Shown here: positions 7,231 through 16,349 of the stretch, in pieces | Layout of the letters: every line of letters begins with the position of its first letter | How positions within the stretch are numbered: position 1 is the first letter of the stretch | DNA from: a virus | Virus record (IMG/VR): IMGVR_UViG_3300032308_002388 | Location: 1 to 30,738 of that record | DNA length: 30,738 bases | Strand: one strand, 5' to 3' | Translations under genes and position numbers: made by a program | Notes under the pieces: model-generated | What the model was told of the DNA's origin: nothing | Databases searched by the model: none | Seen by the model: the letters and a program-made list of their open reading frames with translations, nothing else

Positions 7231-10161
7231 ATGGCAGCTACCTTCGTACAAAGTCAGAGTCAGGCACTGACATTTCTCAACCAAGCAGACAAGCAGTTAG
7301 ACACTGCCAACAGATTGATTGGCACCCTGGGCGCGGCAGTGGCCACACAGCAAGTTGCCCGAGCAGAAAATCTCTACGGACAGGCCAACACATACCTAGG
7401 TCTGGCCACAACCAGTAATTCAAACGCACAAACACAGATCAACGACATGGCCACACAGTCAGTGGTGCCACCAGAAGCAGATGCCACACGTTCTTTGAGT
7501 GCTAGATCGCAGGATATAACTCGCGGAATTGATGCGGCTCGTGCATCATCAAATGCATTGCTTCGCACACTGGACACTGTACGATACAACGAACGATTCA
7601 ACGTAGCTGTTCCGGCAGCATCATCCTCGGGTGAAGAAGTTATACAAGCACAACAGGCCAGAGATGAGAATGCATTGGTTGAAAATCCACCAGAGCCTTT
7701 GCAAACTTTCAACGATGCTGGTGAACTGGTCACAGTCAATGATCAAGTTTCGTCAGACACCAATGCAATTGAACCACGACTACTGAACACAGAAGACCTT
7801 GGGGTGGTAGACGGTTCATCCACAGTGGGCGGTGGCAGAGTCACTAGAAGTCTTGTGGCCACACAAGGCCCCACAGTGTCGCCATCAGATGACAACACAC
7901 AAACAGCCACAGCTGACACCAACGGTGGCGGTATAGCCGACGGGCAACGTCCGGCAATTGCACCAGAATTTTTGTCAAGGATCATACCCACAGAAAACAA
8001 ACTGTCCAAGCTGGCATCAATGAATTATACCATCAGCATCTACATCATGAATGATGATGAATTCAAAACCATGCTGGCTTCGCAGAAAAAAGTATTGCCC
8101 ACACAGCAGTTGATCATGCAAAGCGGCGGCATTGACAAAGGGCTGGGGTTTGGCGTGGGTCAACGCAACAAGTATTTTGATGTTGATTTTTATATAGAAA
8201 ATTTAGAAATAGTAAGCACCGTGGGCACACAAGGTGGCGCCCGAGCACACAACGCACAGAACATAACTTTCAATGTGATTGAACCCAATGGCATCACATT
8301 CATCAATCGATTGAGATTTGCAGTAAAAGAACATCTTGCTCGTACCAGTCAAACCACAGTGAGCGAAGCAGTGGCCAACTATCTCATGGTCATACGTTTT
8401 TATGGCTATGATGCGCAAGGCAACCTGGTCAACGGCAGCGAGCTGGGCATCAAGGAAGTTGGCAGCGACACCAACAGCGTGGTTGAAAAATTCTTTCCAT
8501 TTCAGATCAACAACATTGACTACAAGATCACCAACAGAACCACAGAATATCGTGTGACAGCCCAGGTGAGTCATAGCAATATTGCTTTCAATCAGATCAT
8601 GGCCACTATACCCTTTGACTTTGAGCTCAATGCGCCGGATGTGCAGACCTTGCTCAACGGCAAAGCAGTGTTGGGCAATACCAACGCACAACAACTTCAA
8701 AACGAGCAAGACCGAATACGAGACCTAGAATCATCCAGCCAAGCTCCAGCCAAGGCATCAGAGCTATCCATTAGAAAAACATACACACAGGGCTTGTGCG
8801 AAGCACTGAATCAGTGGCAACTGGAACTGCAACAAAAAGAAGGCTACGAAATTGCTGACCAGTTTGAAATCATATTGGAAAATGTATCAGGTTTGAAAGA
8901 CGCCAAGATATCTAGACCAGGCAAACAAGACAAAGGTCGAGCAACCATGCCAATTGCCACCACAGCCGCAGAGGCCCTGTTGCCAGGAAGAACACGATAT
9001 GACAACGAAAGCAAAAATTGGTCAGTCACACGCGGCACACAAATAGTGCAACTGATTGATCTTGTGATGCGCAACAGCAGTTATATTACCAGTCAACAAA
9101 ATGTGGTATTTGATGAAGTCACTAAAAAACCCACAGCACAGACTCCAGTGAGCACAGTGCAATGGTTTAAAATACGCAGTAGAGTTTCTCCTCTGGGCTA
9201 CGACAAAAAACGTCGAGCCATTGCCTACAAAACAACCTACACAGTCAGTAGATATCAAATCAACACACCGCTGGTGCCCACATTCCCCAATGCTAGATAT
9301 CGTGGCACACACAAACTCTACAACTATTGGTTTACAGGACTGAATTCAGAAGTATTGGATTTTGATATCAATGTCAATTATCAATACGTCACCACCTTTG
9401 GTAGTGGGCAAGGCAATCAGTTGGAACCACCAAATCAGTTGTCCAGCGGTCGTTTATACGAAAGATTTTATTTTCAAAACAAACCCAATGCAGAAGGCAC
9501 AGGCGGAACAGGCAATACCACATCTCCAGCGGCACAACTGTCTGAACGACTGTACAGTGACGGAGACGTTGAAAAATCTGTGTTGACCATCATAGGTGAT
9601 CCTGATTGGTTGCAACAAACTGAAGCGTTTTATAACCTAGAGGTTGACTTAAAACCGTTCATGCCCGACGGATCAGTCAACACTGATGCCAGTGAAGTGC
9701 TGTATGAAGTTCGATTCAACCCAGTGGCCGATTACAACATAACCACAGGCTTGGCCGAAGTCAATGCCAACAACACTGCATACAGCCAGGCCACCGGCGA
9801 AAACAACTTGGCATCACAGAGCATTGTGTATGCCGCTCAAACAGTGACCAGTAATTTTAAAGGTGGACGATTTACTCAACGCATTGCAGGCACACTGAGA
9901 CCGTTGATTGATCCTGTGGATATCACTAGATCTGTATCAAACAATGCAACTGACCGCGGAGCAAAACAAGCTACAGCTACGGTGGAAGCACTTCCTTATA
10001 CTGACCCACAATCCATTATAGATTTTTCTGCCAGTGGCTCGCCGGGCAACCCAACCAGCATAGGATTTGGCCAGGCCAGTACGCCCACAGCAAAACCGGG
10101 CACCAGAGTGGTCAGCGATGATGCTGCCGAAGAAATTAGTCCTTTCCAGGTAGGAGCCTAA
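7231..10161 (+). CDS. large virion structural protein, candidate baseplate hub component
   Basis: This 976-aa protein has no named domain that I can assign with certainty. Residues 1-210 are Ala/Gln/Ser/Thr-rich with heptad-like spacing, probably helical or disordered. A folded core begins near residue 258 (LASMNYTISIYIMNDDEF), continues through FDVDFYIENLEIVS and NITFNVIEPNG, then GTQIVQLIDLVMRNSSYI and YNYWFTGLNSEVLDFDINVN. Near 785 IIGDPDWLQQ resembles a tail-tube or hub strand pattern. Comparable proteins occur in T4-like cyanophages and pelagiphages as virion structural proteins, from memory. It lies directly upstream of the gp5-like spike gene, where a gp27-like hub would be useful, and no other hub candidate is visible here. 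Cysteine is nearly absent, as is common in virion proteins. The C-terminus is low-complexity. Confidence 0.6.
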   Translation: MAATFVQSQSQALTFLNQADKQLDTANRLIGTLGAAVATQQVARAENLYGQANTYLGLATTSNSNAQTQINDMATQSVVPPEADATRSLSARSQDITRGIDAARASSNALLRTLDTVRYNERFNVAVPAASSSGEEVIQAQQARDENALVENPPEPLQTFNDAGELVTVNDQVSSDTNAIEPRLLNTEDLGVVDGSSTVGGGRVTRSLVATQGPTVSPSDDNTQTATADTNGGGIADGQRPAIAPEFLSRIIPTENKLSKLASMNYTISIYIMNDDEFKTMLASQKKVLPTQQLIMQSGGIDKGLGFGVGQRNKYFDVDFYIENLEIVSTVGTQGGARAHNAQNITFNVIEPNGITFINRLRFAVKEHLARTSQTTVSEAVANYLMVIRFYGYDAQGNLVNGSELGIKEVGSDTNSVVEKFFPFQINNIDYKITNRTTEYRVTAQVSHSNIAFNQIMATIPFDFELNAPDVQTLLNGKAVLGNTNAQQLQNEQDRIRDLESSSQAPAKASELSIRKTYTQGLCEALNQWQLELQQKEGYEIADQFEIILENVSGLKDAKISRPGKQDKGRATMPIATTAAEALLPGRTRYDNESKNWSVTRGTQIVQLIDLVMRNSSYITSQQNVVFDEVTKKPTAQTPVSTVQWFKIRSRVSPLGYDKKRRAIAYKTTYTVSRYQINTPLVPTFPNARYRGTHKLYNYWFTGLNSEVLDFDINVNYQYVTTFGSGQGNQLEPPNQLSSGRLYERFYFQNKPNAEGTGGTGNTTSPAAQLSERLYSDGDVEKSVLTIIGDPDWLQQTEAFYNLEVDLKPFMPDGSVNTDASEVLYEVRFNPVADYNITTGLAEVNANNTAYSQATGENNLASQSIVYAAQTVTSNFKGGRFTQRIAGTLRPLIDPVDITRSVSNNATDRGAKQATATVEALPYTDPQSIIDFSASGSPGNPTSIGFGQASTPTAKPGTRVVSDDAAEEISPFQVGA

Positions 10162-10174
10162 TAAGTAGACAACT

Positions 10175-12508
10175 ATGGCAGAATTCAATCAACGAACATC
10201 GGGCATACCTGGTGCCTATAAACTAGACAGAGGCGGTGCTCCTACCCAGGTAGGCATGTATGTGGGCGAAGTTCGCCAAGTAGTAGACAACACACGTGGC
10301 GGGCGAGTCAAGGTCTGGATCGAAGACTTTGCTGGCCCAGACAAAACCAATCCAGATTTATGGCGCACAGTTTCACTGGTATCGCCGTTTTATGGAACCA
10401 CAAATCCTCCAGTGGATCAGCAAACTGGCGAAGGTGGCTATGTCATAAACAAACAAAGTTATGGCATGTGGTTTACACCGCCGGACATTGGTACCAATCT
10501 CATTTGCTTTTTTGCATCTGGAGATTCAAATTATGGTTATTACTTAGGAGCAATAGTCGAGCCCGGGCTCAATCACATGTTGCCAGCCATTGGCGCCAGC
10601 AGAAAATTTAAACTGGACAACAACAGCCAAAGCGGTTATTTTCAAAACAGCACTCAGTTGCCAGTGGTTGAGATCAACGTCAACAACAAAGCACTGGACG
10701 AAAATCCTCAATTTTACAATCAACCCAAACCAGTACACAGTGTGGTGTCTGCGATATTGTTGCAACAAGGTCTGATCAATGATACCATTCGTGGACCCAT
10801 TGGATCAAATGCTCAACGAGAAAGTCCCAGCGGAGTGTATGGCATCAGCACACCGGGCCGGCCTATCTATCTTGGTGGACTCAGCGAGGAAGACATCAAA
10901 CAGCGACTGGAAGCAGGTGCAGTACTGCCACAAGATGCCACAGTGATAGCTCGCAGAGGCGGACACAGCTTTGTCATGGACGACGGAGATCTTGTGGGAT
11001 CGGATCAGCTGGTACGGTTACGCACAGCCAAAGGTCATCAAATAACCATGAGCGATTCAGGCGATTGTTTTTACATCACTCATGCCAATGGACAGACTTG
11101 GTTGGAATTTGGCAGTCAAGGCACAGTGGATGTTTACAGCTCTAATTCCATCAATCTACGCAGTCAAGGTGACATCAACTTGCATGCAGATCGCAACATC
11201 AACATGAATGCTCGCGGAGTGATCAACATGCGAGGAGAGCAGGCAGTGGCCATAGAAGGCAATCTCATACAGGCCAATGCCAAAAAAGCCATGTTGTTAT
11301 ACAGTGACAGTTTTGTAGGAATCAAAAGTGATGGATCGCTGAGTCTCAAAGCCAGCAAGAGTGGCACATTCAATGGCGGCAGCAACATGAGTCTGTCGGC
11401 CGGCTGTATCGCACTAAACAGCGGAGATGCCCCAGATGTACCAAAACCGTCTGACATTGTCAAACAAAATTTACCTGATACCAAATTTGAACAAAATCGA
11501 GGTTGGGTATCACAGAGTGGAGCACTGCAAACCATTGTGACTCGAGCTCCCACACACGAACCATATCCATTCCACGGACGTGGTACATCGGCTACCACAG
11601 ACCTACAGGCTGGTGGAGAACAAGTACCAACCTCAGACCAAATCACAGCCAAACTGGATTCAATACAAGACACTGAGTTTAATGCAATTTCCGTGGAAAA
11701 TTACGAAAATCAAGCTCCAGCCACAATCAGTGTTGGCAGCATTGAATCAGACCAAGTCACTGGTATGTTGGCACAAGCCAGTCAAGATGTACCACAACGA
11801 TCCATCGAACTCAGCAATGAGTACGGAGTAGGAAAATATGGATTCAGTGCAGAACAGCTAGAGGCAGCAGGTTATCTCAAGCCAGGCACTGTGGGATTCT
11901 ATCTGTCAGATGGCACATCCACACCAGTTGAGATATTGTCAAGCCCCAACGTGTGGACAGGCAAAGCCGGAGTTAACAACGTGGGCGCCTTGTTAATTGA
12001 TCCAAATCTACAGGATGCCGTGCAATCCGACCTGTATCAAGCATCCTTGCAAAATCTTCGATCTGCTGGGATTGTCACTGGGCAAGAAGATCCAGTAAAG
12101 TTGGCTGGATTGGTACAAGCAGGATCAAAATACCCTGCAAACACAGTTAAAGCCTGGATCAACGGCACCATTGGTGATGCGCCATTGGTAGACAATATCA
12201 ACAAAATAGTTCGTGGCGGACAGTTTGCAGTTAGTTTGGCCAATCAAAAAATCAGCGAAGCTATCAAAGGGTACAGCACAGTGCCACTGGGTTCAACCAA
12301 CACTGTTAACCGAACCATAGTAGACGATGCTGTGGCTGCGATCATTGGCAATGCCAAGGTTCCTACACCAAGTTTTTCCAATGAATCCAGTTTGTATGCT
12401 GGAGTATCAGACGAGGGTCTTACATACACCGGCACAGACGAAATAGTATTGGCTCGTGTAAATGCTGAGCGCCAACGTCGTGGCCTGCCGCCGATAACAA
12501 CGGCTTAA
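10175..12508 (+). CDS. 5: gp5-like baseplate hub spike (OB-fold plus beta-helix needle) with C-terminal extension
   Basis: This 777-aa protein forms the membrane-puncturing spike at the tip of the tail tube. Residues about 25-140 are a gp5/VgrG OB-fold (VGMYVGEVRQVVDNTRGGRV, WRTVSLVSPFYG, MWFTPPDIGTNLICFF). Residues about 313-419 are the repetitive needle, with short periodic strands such as SINLRSQGDINLHADRNI. No T4-type lysozyme domain appears between them; the 140-310 stretch is linker-like but includes a GGHSFVMDDGD strand typical of VgrG. After the needle, about residues 545-700 form an extra domain starting YGVGKYGFSAEQLEAAGYL. Similar motifs occur in tail-associated proteins thought to act on or bind peptidoglycan, but I see no certain catalytic residue. 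The gene follows the hub candidate and precedes gp25. Confidence 0.87.
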   Translation: MAEFNQRTSGIPGAYKLDRGGAPTQVGMYVGEVRQVVDNTRGGRVKVWIEDFAGPDKTNPDLWRTVSLVSPFYGTTNPPVDQQTGEGGYVINKQSYGMWFTPPDIGTNLICFFASGDSNYGYYLGAIVEPGLNHMLPAIGASRKFKLDNNSQSGYFQNSTQLPVVEINVNNKALDENPQFYNQPKPVHSVVSAILLQQGLINDTIRGPIGSNAQRESPSGVYGISTPGRPIYLGGLSEEDIKQRLEAGAVLPQDATVIARRGGHSFVMDDGDLVGSDQLVRLRTAKGHQITMSDSGDCFYITHANGQTWLEFGSQGTVDVYSSNSINLRSQGDINLHADRNINMNARGVINMRGEQAVAIEGNLIQANAKKAMLLYSDSFVGIKSDGSLSLKASKSGTFNGGSNMSLSAGCIALNSGDAPDVPKPSDIVKQNLPDTKFEQNRGWVSQSGALQTIVTRAPTHEPYPFHGRGTSATTDLQAGGEQVPTSDQITAKLDSIQDTEFNAISVENYENQAPATISVGSIESDQVTGMLAQASQDVPQRSIELSNEYGVGKYGFSAEQLEAAGYLKPGTVGFYLSDGTSTPVEILSSPNVWTGKAGVNNVGALLIDPNLQDAVQSDLYQASLQNLRSAGIVTGQEDPVKLAGLVQAGSKYPANTVKAWINGTIGDAPLVDNINKIVRGGQFAVSLANQKISEAIKGYSTVPLGSTNTVNRTIVDDAVAAIIGNAKVPTPSFSNESSLYAGVSDEGLTYTGTDEIVLARVNAERQRRGLPPITTA

Positions 12509-12511
12509 ATA
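12504..12511 (+). promoter_or_regulatory. weak late-promoter-like motif before gp25
   Basis: CTTAAATA overlaps the stop codon of the gp5-like gene and lies 8-15 bases before the gp25 ATG. It shares TAAATA with the two better candidates, but the implied leader would be almost absent, so it may be chance. Confidence 0.2.
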
Positions 12512-12518
12512 ACATATC

Positions 12519-12893
12519 ATGCCTACATTCATTGGATTTAACACAATCAATCAGTACAAAAAATTTGTTCTCACAGATTTTGAGTTGATCAAACGAGATC
12601 TCCTGAATTATTTCAATATACGCCAGGGAGAAAAAGTTGGCCGACCAGATGTGGGAACCACGATGTGGAATTTGATTTTTGAACCGCAAACAGAACAAAC
12701 AGCAGATCTCATCATACAGGAAATGCAACGCATTGTTGGGCAAGATCCAAGGATTTATTTGTCCGATGCCACAGCATATCCACAAATCAACGGTATCTTG
12801 GTTGAACTAGAAATACAAACAGTACAAGGCACTAATGCTGAGCGACTGAGTGTGTTTTTTGATCAACAGACTCGATCAGCGTCCTACGTATAA
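12519..12893 (+). CDS. 25: gp25-like baseplate wedge protein
   Basis: This 124-aa protein belongs to the gp25/GPW family, the conserved core wedge protein of contractile-tail baseplates (also in type VI secretion). It shows the family pattern: an early helix with DLLNYFNIRQGEKVGRP, then VGTTMWNLIFEPQTEQT with the invariant Glu-Pro pair at 55-56, then a basic helix and closing beta strands with LVELEIQTVQ. In T4 the residue after Glu-Pro is reported as Arg; here it is Gln, although the helix before GRP is intact. Length is close to T4 gp25 (132 aa). It is encoded just before gp6, its direct partner in the wedge core. Confidence 0.93.
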   Translation: MPTFIGFNTINQYKKFVLTDFELIKRDLLNYFNIRQGEKVGRPDVGTTMWNLIFEPQTEQTADLIIQEMQRIVGQDPRIYLSDATAYPQINGILVELEIQTVQGTNAERLSVFFDQQTRSASYV

Positions 12894-12913
12894 ACTGACC
12901 AGTTTATTCAAAC

Positions 12914-12922
12914 CATAAATAC
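12914..12922 (+). promoter_or_regulatory. late-promoter-like motif upstream of gp6
   Basis: CATAAATAC in the 44-base gap between gp25 and gp6 matches the T4 late consensus TATAAATA at seven of eight positions. A start near 12927 would place GGAAGG (12928-12933) at the very 5' end of the transcript, 4 bases before the gp6 ATG. This is the best late-promoter candidate in the window. Confidence 0.6.
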
Positions 12923-12937
12923 TTTACGGAAGGTATT

Positions 12938-15900
12938 ATGGCTAAGACAACACGACAAACAGCGATATTCGGAGTAGAAGATTGGAAACGCATCTACACG
13001 ACATATCGTGAAGCGGATTTCCAAAGTTACGATTTTGAAACTCTACGCAAGAGTTTCATTGATTACATTCGTCTATATTATCCAGAAAATTTCAATGACT
13101 ATATTGAATCTTCTGAATTTGTTGCCTTGTTGGATGTCATGGCCTTTATGGGTCAAGCACTGGCATTTCGTAACGATTTAAATATCCGTGAAAATTTCAT
13201 AGACACTGCCGAACGTCGAGACTCAGTGGTCAAACTGGCCAACTTGATCAGTTATACAGCCAAGCGCAATCAAGAAGCGCAAGGCTATCTCAAAGTATAC
13301 AACGTATCCACCACAGAAAATGTCATTGACTTCAATGGTGTGAATCTCAGTGGCGTGACAGTGAACTGGAACGACACTACCAATGCCAATTGGCAAGAGC
13401 AATTTACTGTGATTGTTAACTCTGCCTTGGTTGACAGCCAGCGATTTGGCAGACCTGGATCTTCAAAGAATATTCTAGGTATCGAAACACAAGAATACAG
13501 CATCAACTTGGTACCTGGCTTTTTACCAGTGGTTCCATTCACTGCCACTGTAGACGGCAACTCAATGACCTTTGAAGCAGTGAGTTCTACCACACAAAAT
13601 GCAGATTTTGTTTATGAGCCTGCACCAAGACCGTCGGGCATATTCAATGTGATGTTCCGCAACGATCGTTTGGGATTTGCCAGTCCCAACACAGGATTCT
13701 TCTTTTATTTCAAACAAGGCAGTCTACAAAACTTAGATTTTAATCTTGGAGAACGTATTTCCAATCGAGTGGTCAATGTCAACATCGAAGGCATCAACGA
13801 AGATGACGTGTGGTTATATCAGCTGGACGATGTAGGCAACATTCAATTTGAGTGGGACAAGGTACCCAACCTGTATTCGGCTGCGGCAGAACAATTGGCA
13901 CCCGACGCTAGAAAATTTTTCAGCGTGACCAGCCGTACCAATGATCAAATCAATTTAAACTTTGGCGATGGTGTGTTTACAGAGATTCCAGTGGGCACAT
14001 TCCGTACCTATGTTCGCGCTTCCAACGGATTACAATACATCATCAATCCAGAAGAAATGCAGGCCATACAGATTTCCATTGGTTATATCAGCCGCACAGG
14101 AAAACTAGAAACCATTACGTTTACTTGTGGACTAAGTCAGCCAGTGTCAAATGCGGCCAGCAGAGAAAACATTGCTGACATCAAGCAACGTGCTCCTGCT
14201 CGTTACTACACACAGAATCGCATGGTCAATGGCGAAGACTACAACAACTTTCCATACACCTTGTTTGGTACTATTATCAAATCCAAAGCAGTAAACCGTA
14301 GTTCTATTGGTACCAGCAGATATCTTGATCTAGTAGATATCACCGGAAAATATTCATCCACAAATATATTTGGCAGTGATGGATTGATCTATGAAAACAA
14401 CGCATCACCAAGTTTTACATTCACATTCATTGACAAAAATGACATTGCCAATGCCATAGTCAACGAAATTGAACCAGTGCTGTCCAGTCGTGGTATGTTG
14501 GAATTTTATTATCAAAATTTTCTAAGACCAGACTTGAATCCTCCCATTGGCATTGAGTGGGTACAAAGCACCACTGCTGCCAATGAAACCACAGGATATT
14601 TTCAATTCATTGCATCGCAGGCACCTGCGCCAATTGGCCCCAACACCAGCGACAACAAGAAATACATGACTGAAGGATCATTGATCAAGTTTGTTCCGCC
14701 AACAGGCTATTATTTTGATCAAAACAACAGATTAAAACTGGGATTACCTGCACTGCCCAACGACAAAGTTGTGTTGTGGGCCACAATCAGCAATCTGATT
14801 CTAGATGGCACTAACTTTGGCAACGGAAACTTTGCCGACGGAATTGGTCCGGTCACGCTGAACAATTTCATCCCCACAGATGCTATACCATCTCAAGTAA
14901 TTCCAACATTTATAACAGATTTGCCTTCATCGGTTGAACAGTCAATGACCGAACAAATTGAACTGTATAGAAATTTTGGACTGGGATTCAACAATCTCAC
15001 CGGTGAGTGGTATGTGATCACTGCACAGAATCTCAATCCTGCAATCACTTTCAGTCTAGCCAATCAGCAAAATCAAAGTGGGCAAGGTCTTGACAATTCC
15101 TGGTTGGTAGCGTTTGAAACCGATGGTGTAACATACACTGTCACATACCGAGCACTACAACGATTTTGGGCCAGCATACTTCAAACTCGATTCTTCTACG
15201 ACGGATCGCAAGCAGTGTATGATCCACGCACAGGCACGGTGATCAATGATTTTATCAATTGCTTGAAAACAAACAACTTGCCAGACACATCATTGCCACA
15301 AAACAGCGATATCATCATGGACATCATTGGTCAGCCCATTCAAAGCGATGGATTTGTTGACGATTTTCAAGTACAGATCAGCTTCAAAGATTTTGACAAT
15401 GATGGTGTAGCAGATGATCCTGACTATTTTGAAACCATTGTGGCTCCAGACGTCAATCCAACCAGCAAGTTTGTTTTCTTCCAACAAACCGTGGACTTTG
15501 ACAATCTTGAACGCTTTCTGCCACTGGCTGAAGGAGCAGTGATCAGCGAGTACGCTACCAAAGATCAAATAGAACTGATCAAGGCCGAATACGGTGACGG
15601 TCAATATTTTTATGCCTACAACGAGTTGGTATTTTACGAACTAACCGTTGCCTACAACGGTGTAAGAACACTTAATCAAGTCACAGGTCTGTTGGCCAGA
15701 ACTGGTCGCCAAGATTTGTTTTTCCAATACCGACACAATGCACCACTGAGCCGCAGAATTGATCCGGGCTCGTCCAACATCATTGACTTGTACTTGGTGA
15801 CCACAGCGTATTACAATTCTTATCAAAACTATATCAAGGATTCCACAGGAACTGTGCCAGAGCCAAGTCCTCCAACCATTGATGAACTTACCACATCCTA

Positions 15901-16348
15901 CAACAGTTTACAACAATACAAAATGATCAGCGACAACGTTATTTTAAATTCCGTGGTATTCAAGCCCTTGTTTGGAAACAAAGCCACTCCTGAATTGCGA
16001 GCCACATTGAAAGTGGTACGTAGCAATAATTCTGTGGTCAGTGTCAGCGAAATCAAGAGTAGCATGGTCGCTGCCGTTAATGAATATTTTACCATTGATA
16101 AATGGGATTTTGGCTTGACATTTTATTTCTCTGAGTTGGCAGCATATCTCCACCGAGAACTTGGTGACATTATTTCAACCGTGGTATTGGTACCACAAGA
16201 CCCGCTTAAGAGTTTTGGTGACTTGTACGAAATACGTTGCGCGGCAGATGAGATATTTGTCAATGCTGCCACTGTCAACGACATTGAAGTGATAGATGCC
16301 TTGACTGCCAGTGAGTTGCGCACAGCACCCAACAGCGGAGTAGTGTGA
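12938..16348 (+). CDS. 6: gp6-like baseplate wedge protein (baseplate J-like), oversized
   Basis: This 1,136-aa protein is the wedge subunit that forms the inner ring of the contractile-tail baseplate with gp25 and gp53. The N-terminus (DWKRIYTTYREADFQSYDFE, then YIESSEFVALLDVMAFMGQAL) is typical of gp6 in T4-like phages. The baseplate-J-like core includes NLNFGDGVFTEIPVGTFRTY near residue 341 and NRMVNGEDYNNFPYTLFGTI near 428. A conserved-looking C-terminal region follows LKVVRSNNSVVSVSEIKSSM and YLHRELGDIISTVVLVP. T4 gp6 is 660 aa, so about 450 residues are extra. These fall mainly between 500 and 900, where acidic and beta-rich segments such as FKDFDNDGVADDPDY (a DxDxDG-like calcium-loop pattern) appear. 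GGAAGG precedes the ATG. Confidence 0.92.
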   Translation: MAKTTRQTAIFGVEDWKRIYTTYREADFQSYDFETLRKSFIDYIRLYYPENFNDYIESSEFVALLDVMAFMGQALAFRNDLNIRENFIDTAERRDSVVKLANLISYTAKRNQEAQGYLKVYNVSTTENVIDFNGVNLSGVTVNWNDTTNANWQEQFTVIVNSALVDSQRFGRPGSSKNILGIETQEYSINLVPGFLPVVPFTATVDGNSMTFEAVSSTTQNADFVYEPAPRPSGIFNVMFRNDRLGFASPNTGFFFYFKQGSLQNLDFNLGERISNRVVNVNIEGINEDDVWLYQLDDVGNIQFEWDKVPNLYSAAAEQLAPDARKFFSVTSRTNDQINLNFGDGVFTEIPVGTFRTYVRASNGLQYIINPEEMQAIQISIGYISRTGKLETITFTCGLSQPVSNAASRENIADIKQRAPARYYTQNRMVNGEDYNNFPYTLFGTIIKSKAVNRSSIGTSRYLDLVDITGKYSSTNIFGSDGLIYENNASPSFTFTFIDKNDIANAIVNEIEPVLSSRGMLEFYYQNFLRPDLNPPIGIEWVQSTTAANETTGYFQFIASQAPAPIGPNTSDNKKYMTEGSLIKFVPPTGYYFDQNNRLKLGLPALPNDKVVLWATISNLILDGTNFGNGNFADGIGPVTLNNFIPTDAIPSQVIPTFITDLPSSVEQSMTEQIELYRNFGLGFNNLTGEWYVITAQNLNPAITFSLANQQNQSGQGLDNSWLVAFETDGVTYTVTYRALQRFWASILQTRFFYDGSQAVYDPRTGTVINDFINCLKTNNLPDTSLPQNSDIIMDIIGQPIQSDGFVDDFQVQISFKDFDNDGVADDPDYFETIVAPDVNPTSKFVFFQQTVDFDNLERFLPLAEGAVISEYATKDQIELIKAEYGDGQYFYAYNELVFYELTVAYNGVRTLNQVTGLLARTGRQDLFFQYRHNAPLSRRIDPGSSNIIDLYLVTTAYYNSYQNYIKDSTGTVPEPSPPTIDELTTSYNSLQQYKMISDNVILNSVVFKPLFGNKATPELRATLKVVRSNNSVVSVSEIKSSMVAAVNEYFTIDKWDFGLTFYFSELAAYLHRELGDIISTVVLVPQDPLKSFGDLYEIRCAADEIFVNAATVNDIEVIDALTASELRTAPNSGVV

Positions 16349-16349
16349 T

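Noticed and set aside
8203-8709. 168-codon minus-strand frame opposite the 976-aa structural gene
   Set aside because: Antisense shadow. The plus-strand frame is continuous with conserved-looking strand motifs here.
11164-11673. 169-codon minus-strand frame opposite the gp5-like spike
   Set aside because: Antisense of the repetitive needle region. The periodic DNA of the beta-helix yields long stop-free frames by composition.
7231-16348. Frequent CCACAG/CACAGT words on the plus strand as a possible regulatory or recognition motif
   Set aside because: They fall in frame as Thr/Ala followed by ACA and Val or Ala codons in beta-rich, Thr-rich proteins, so codon use explains them.
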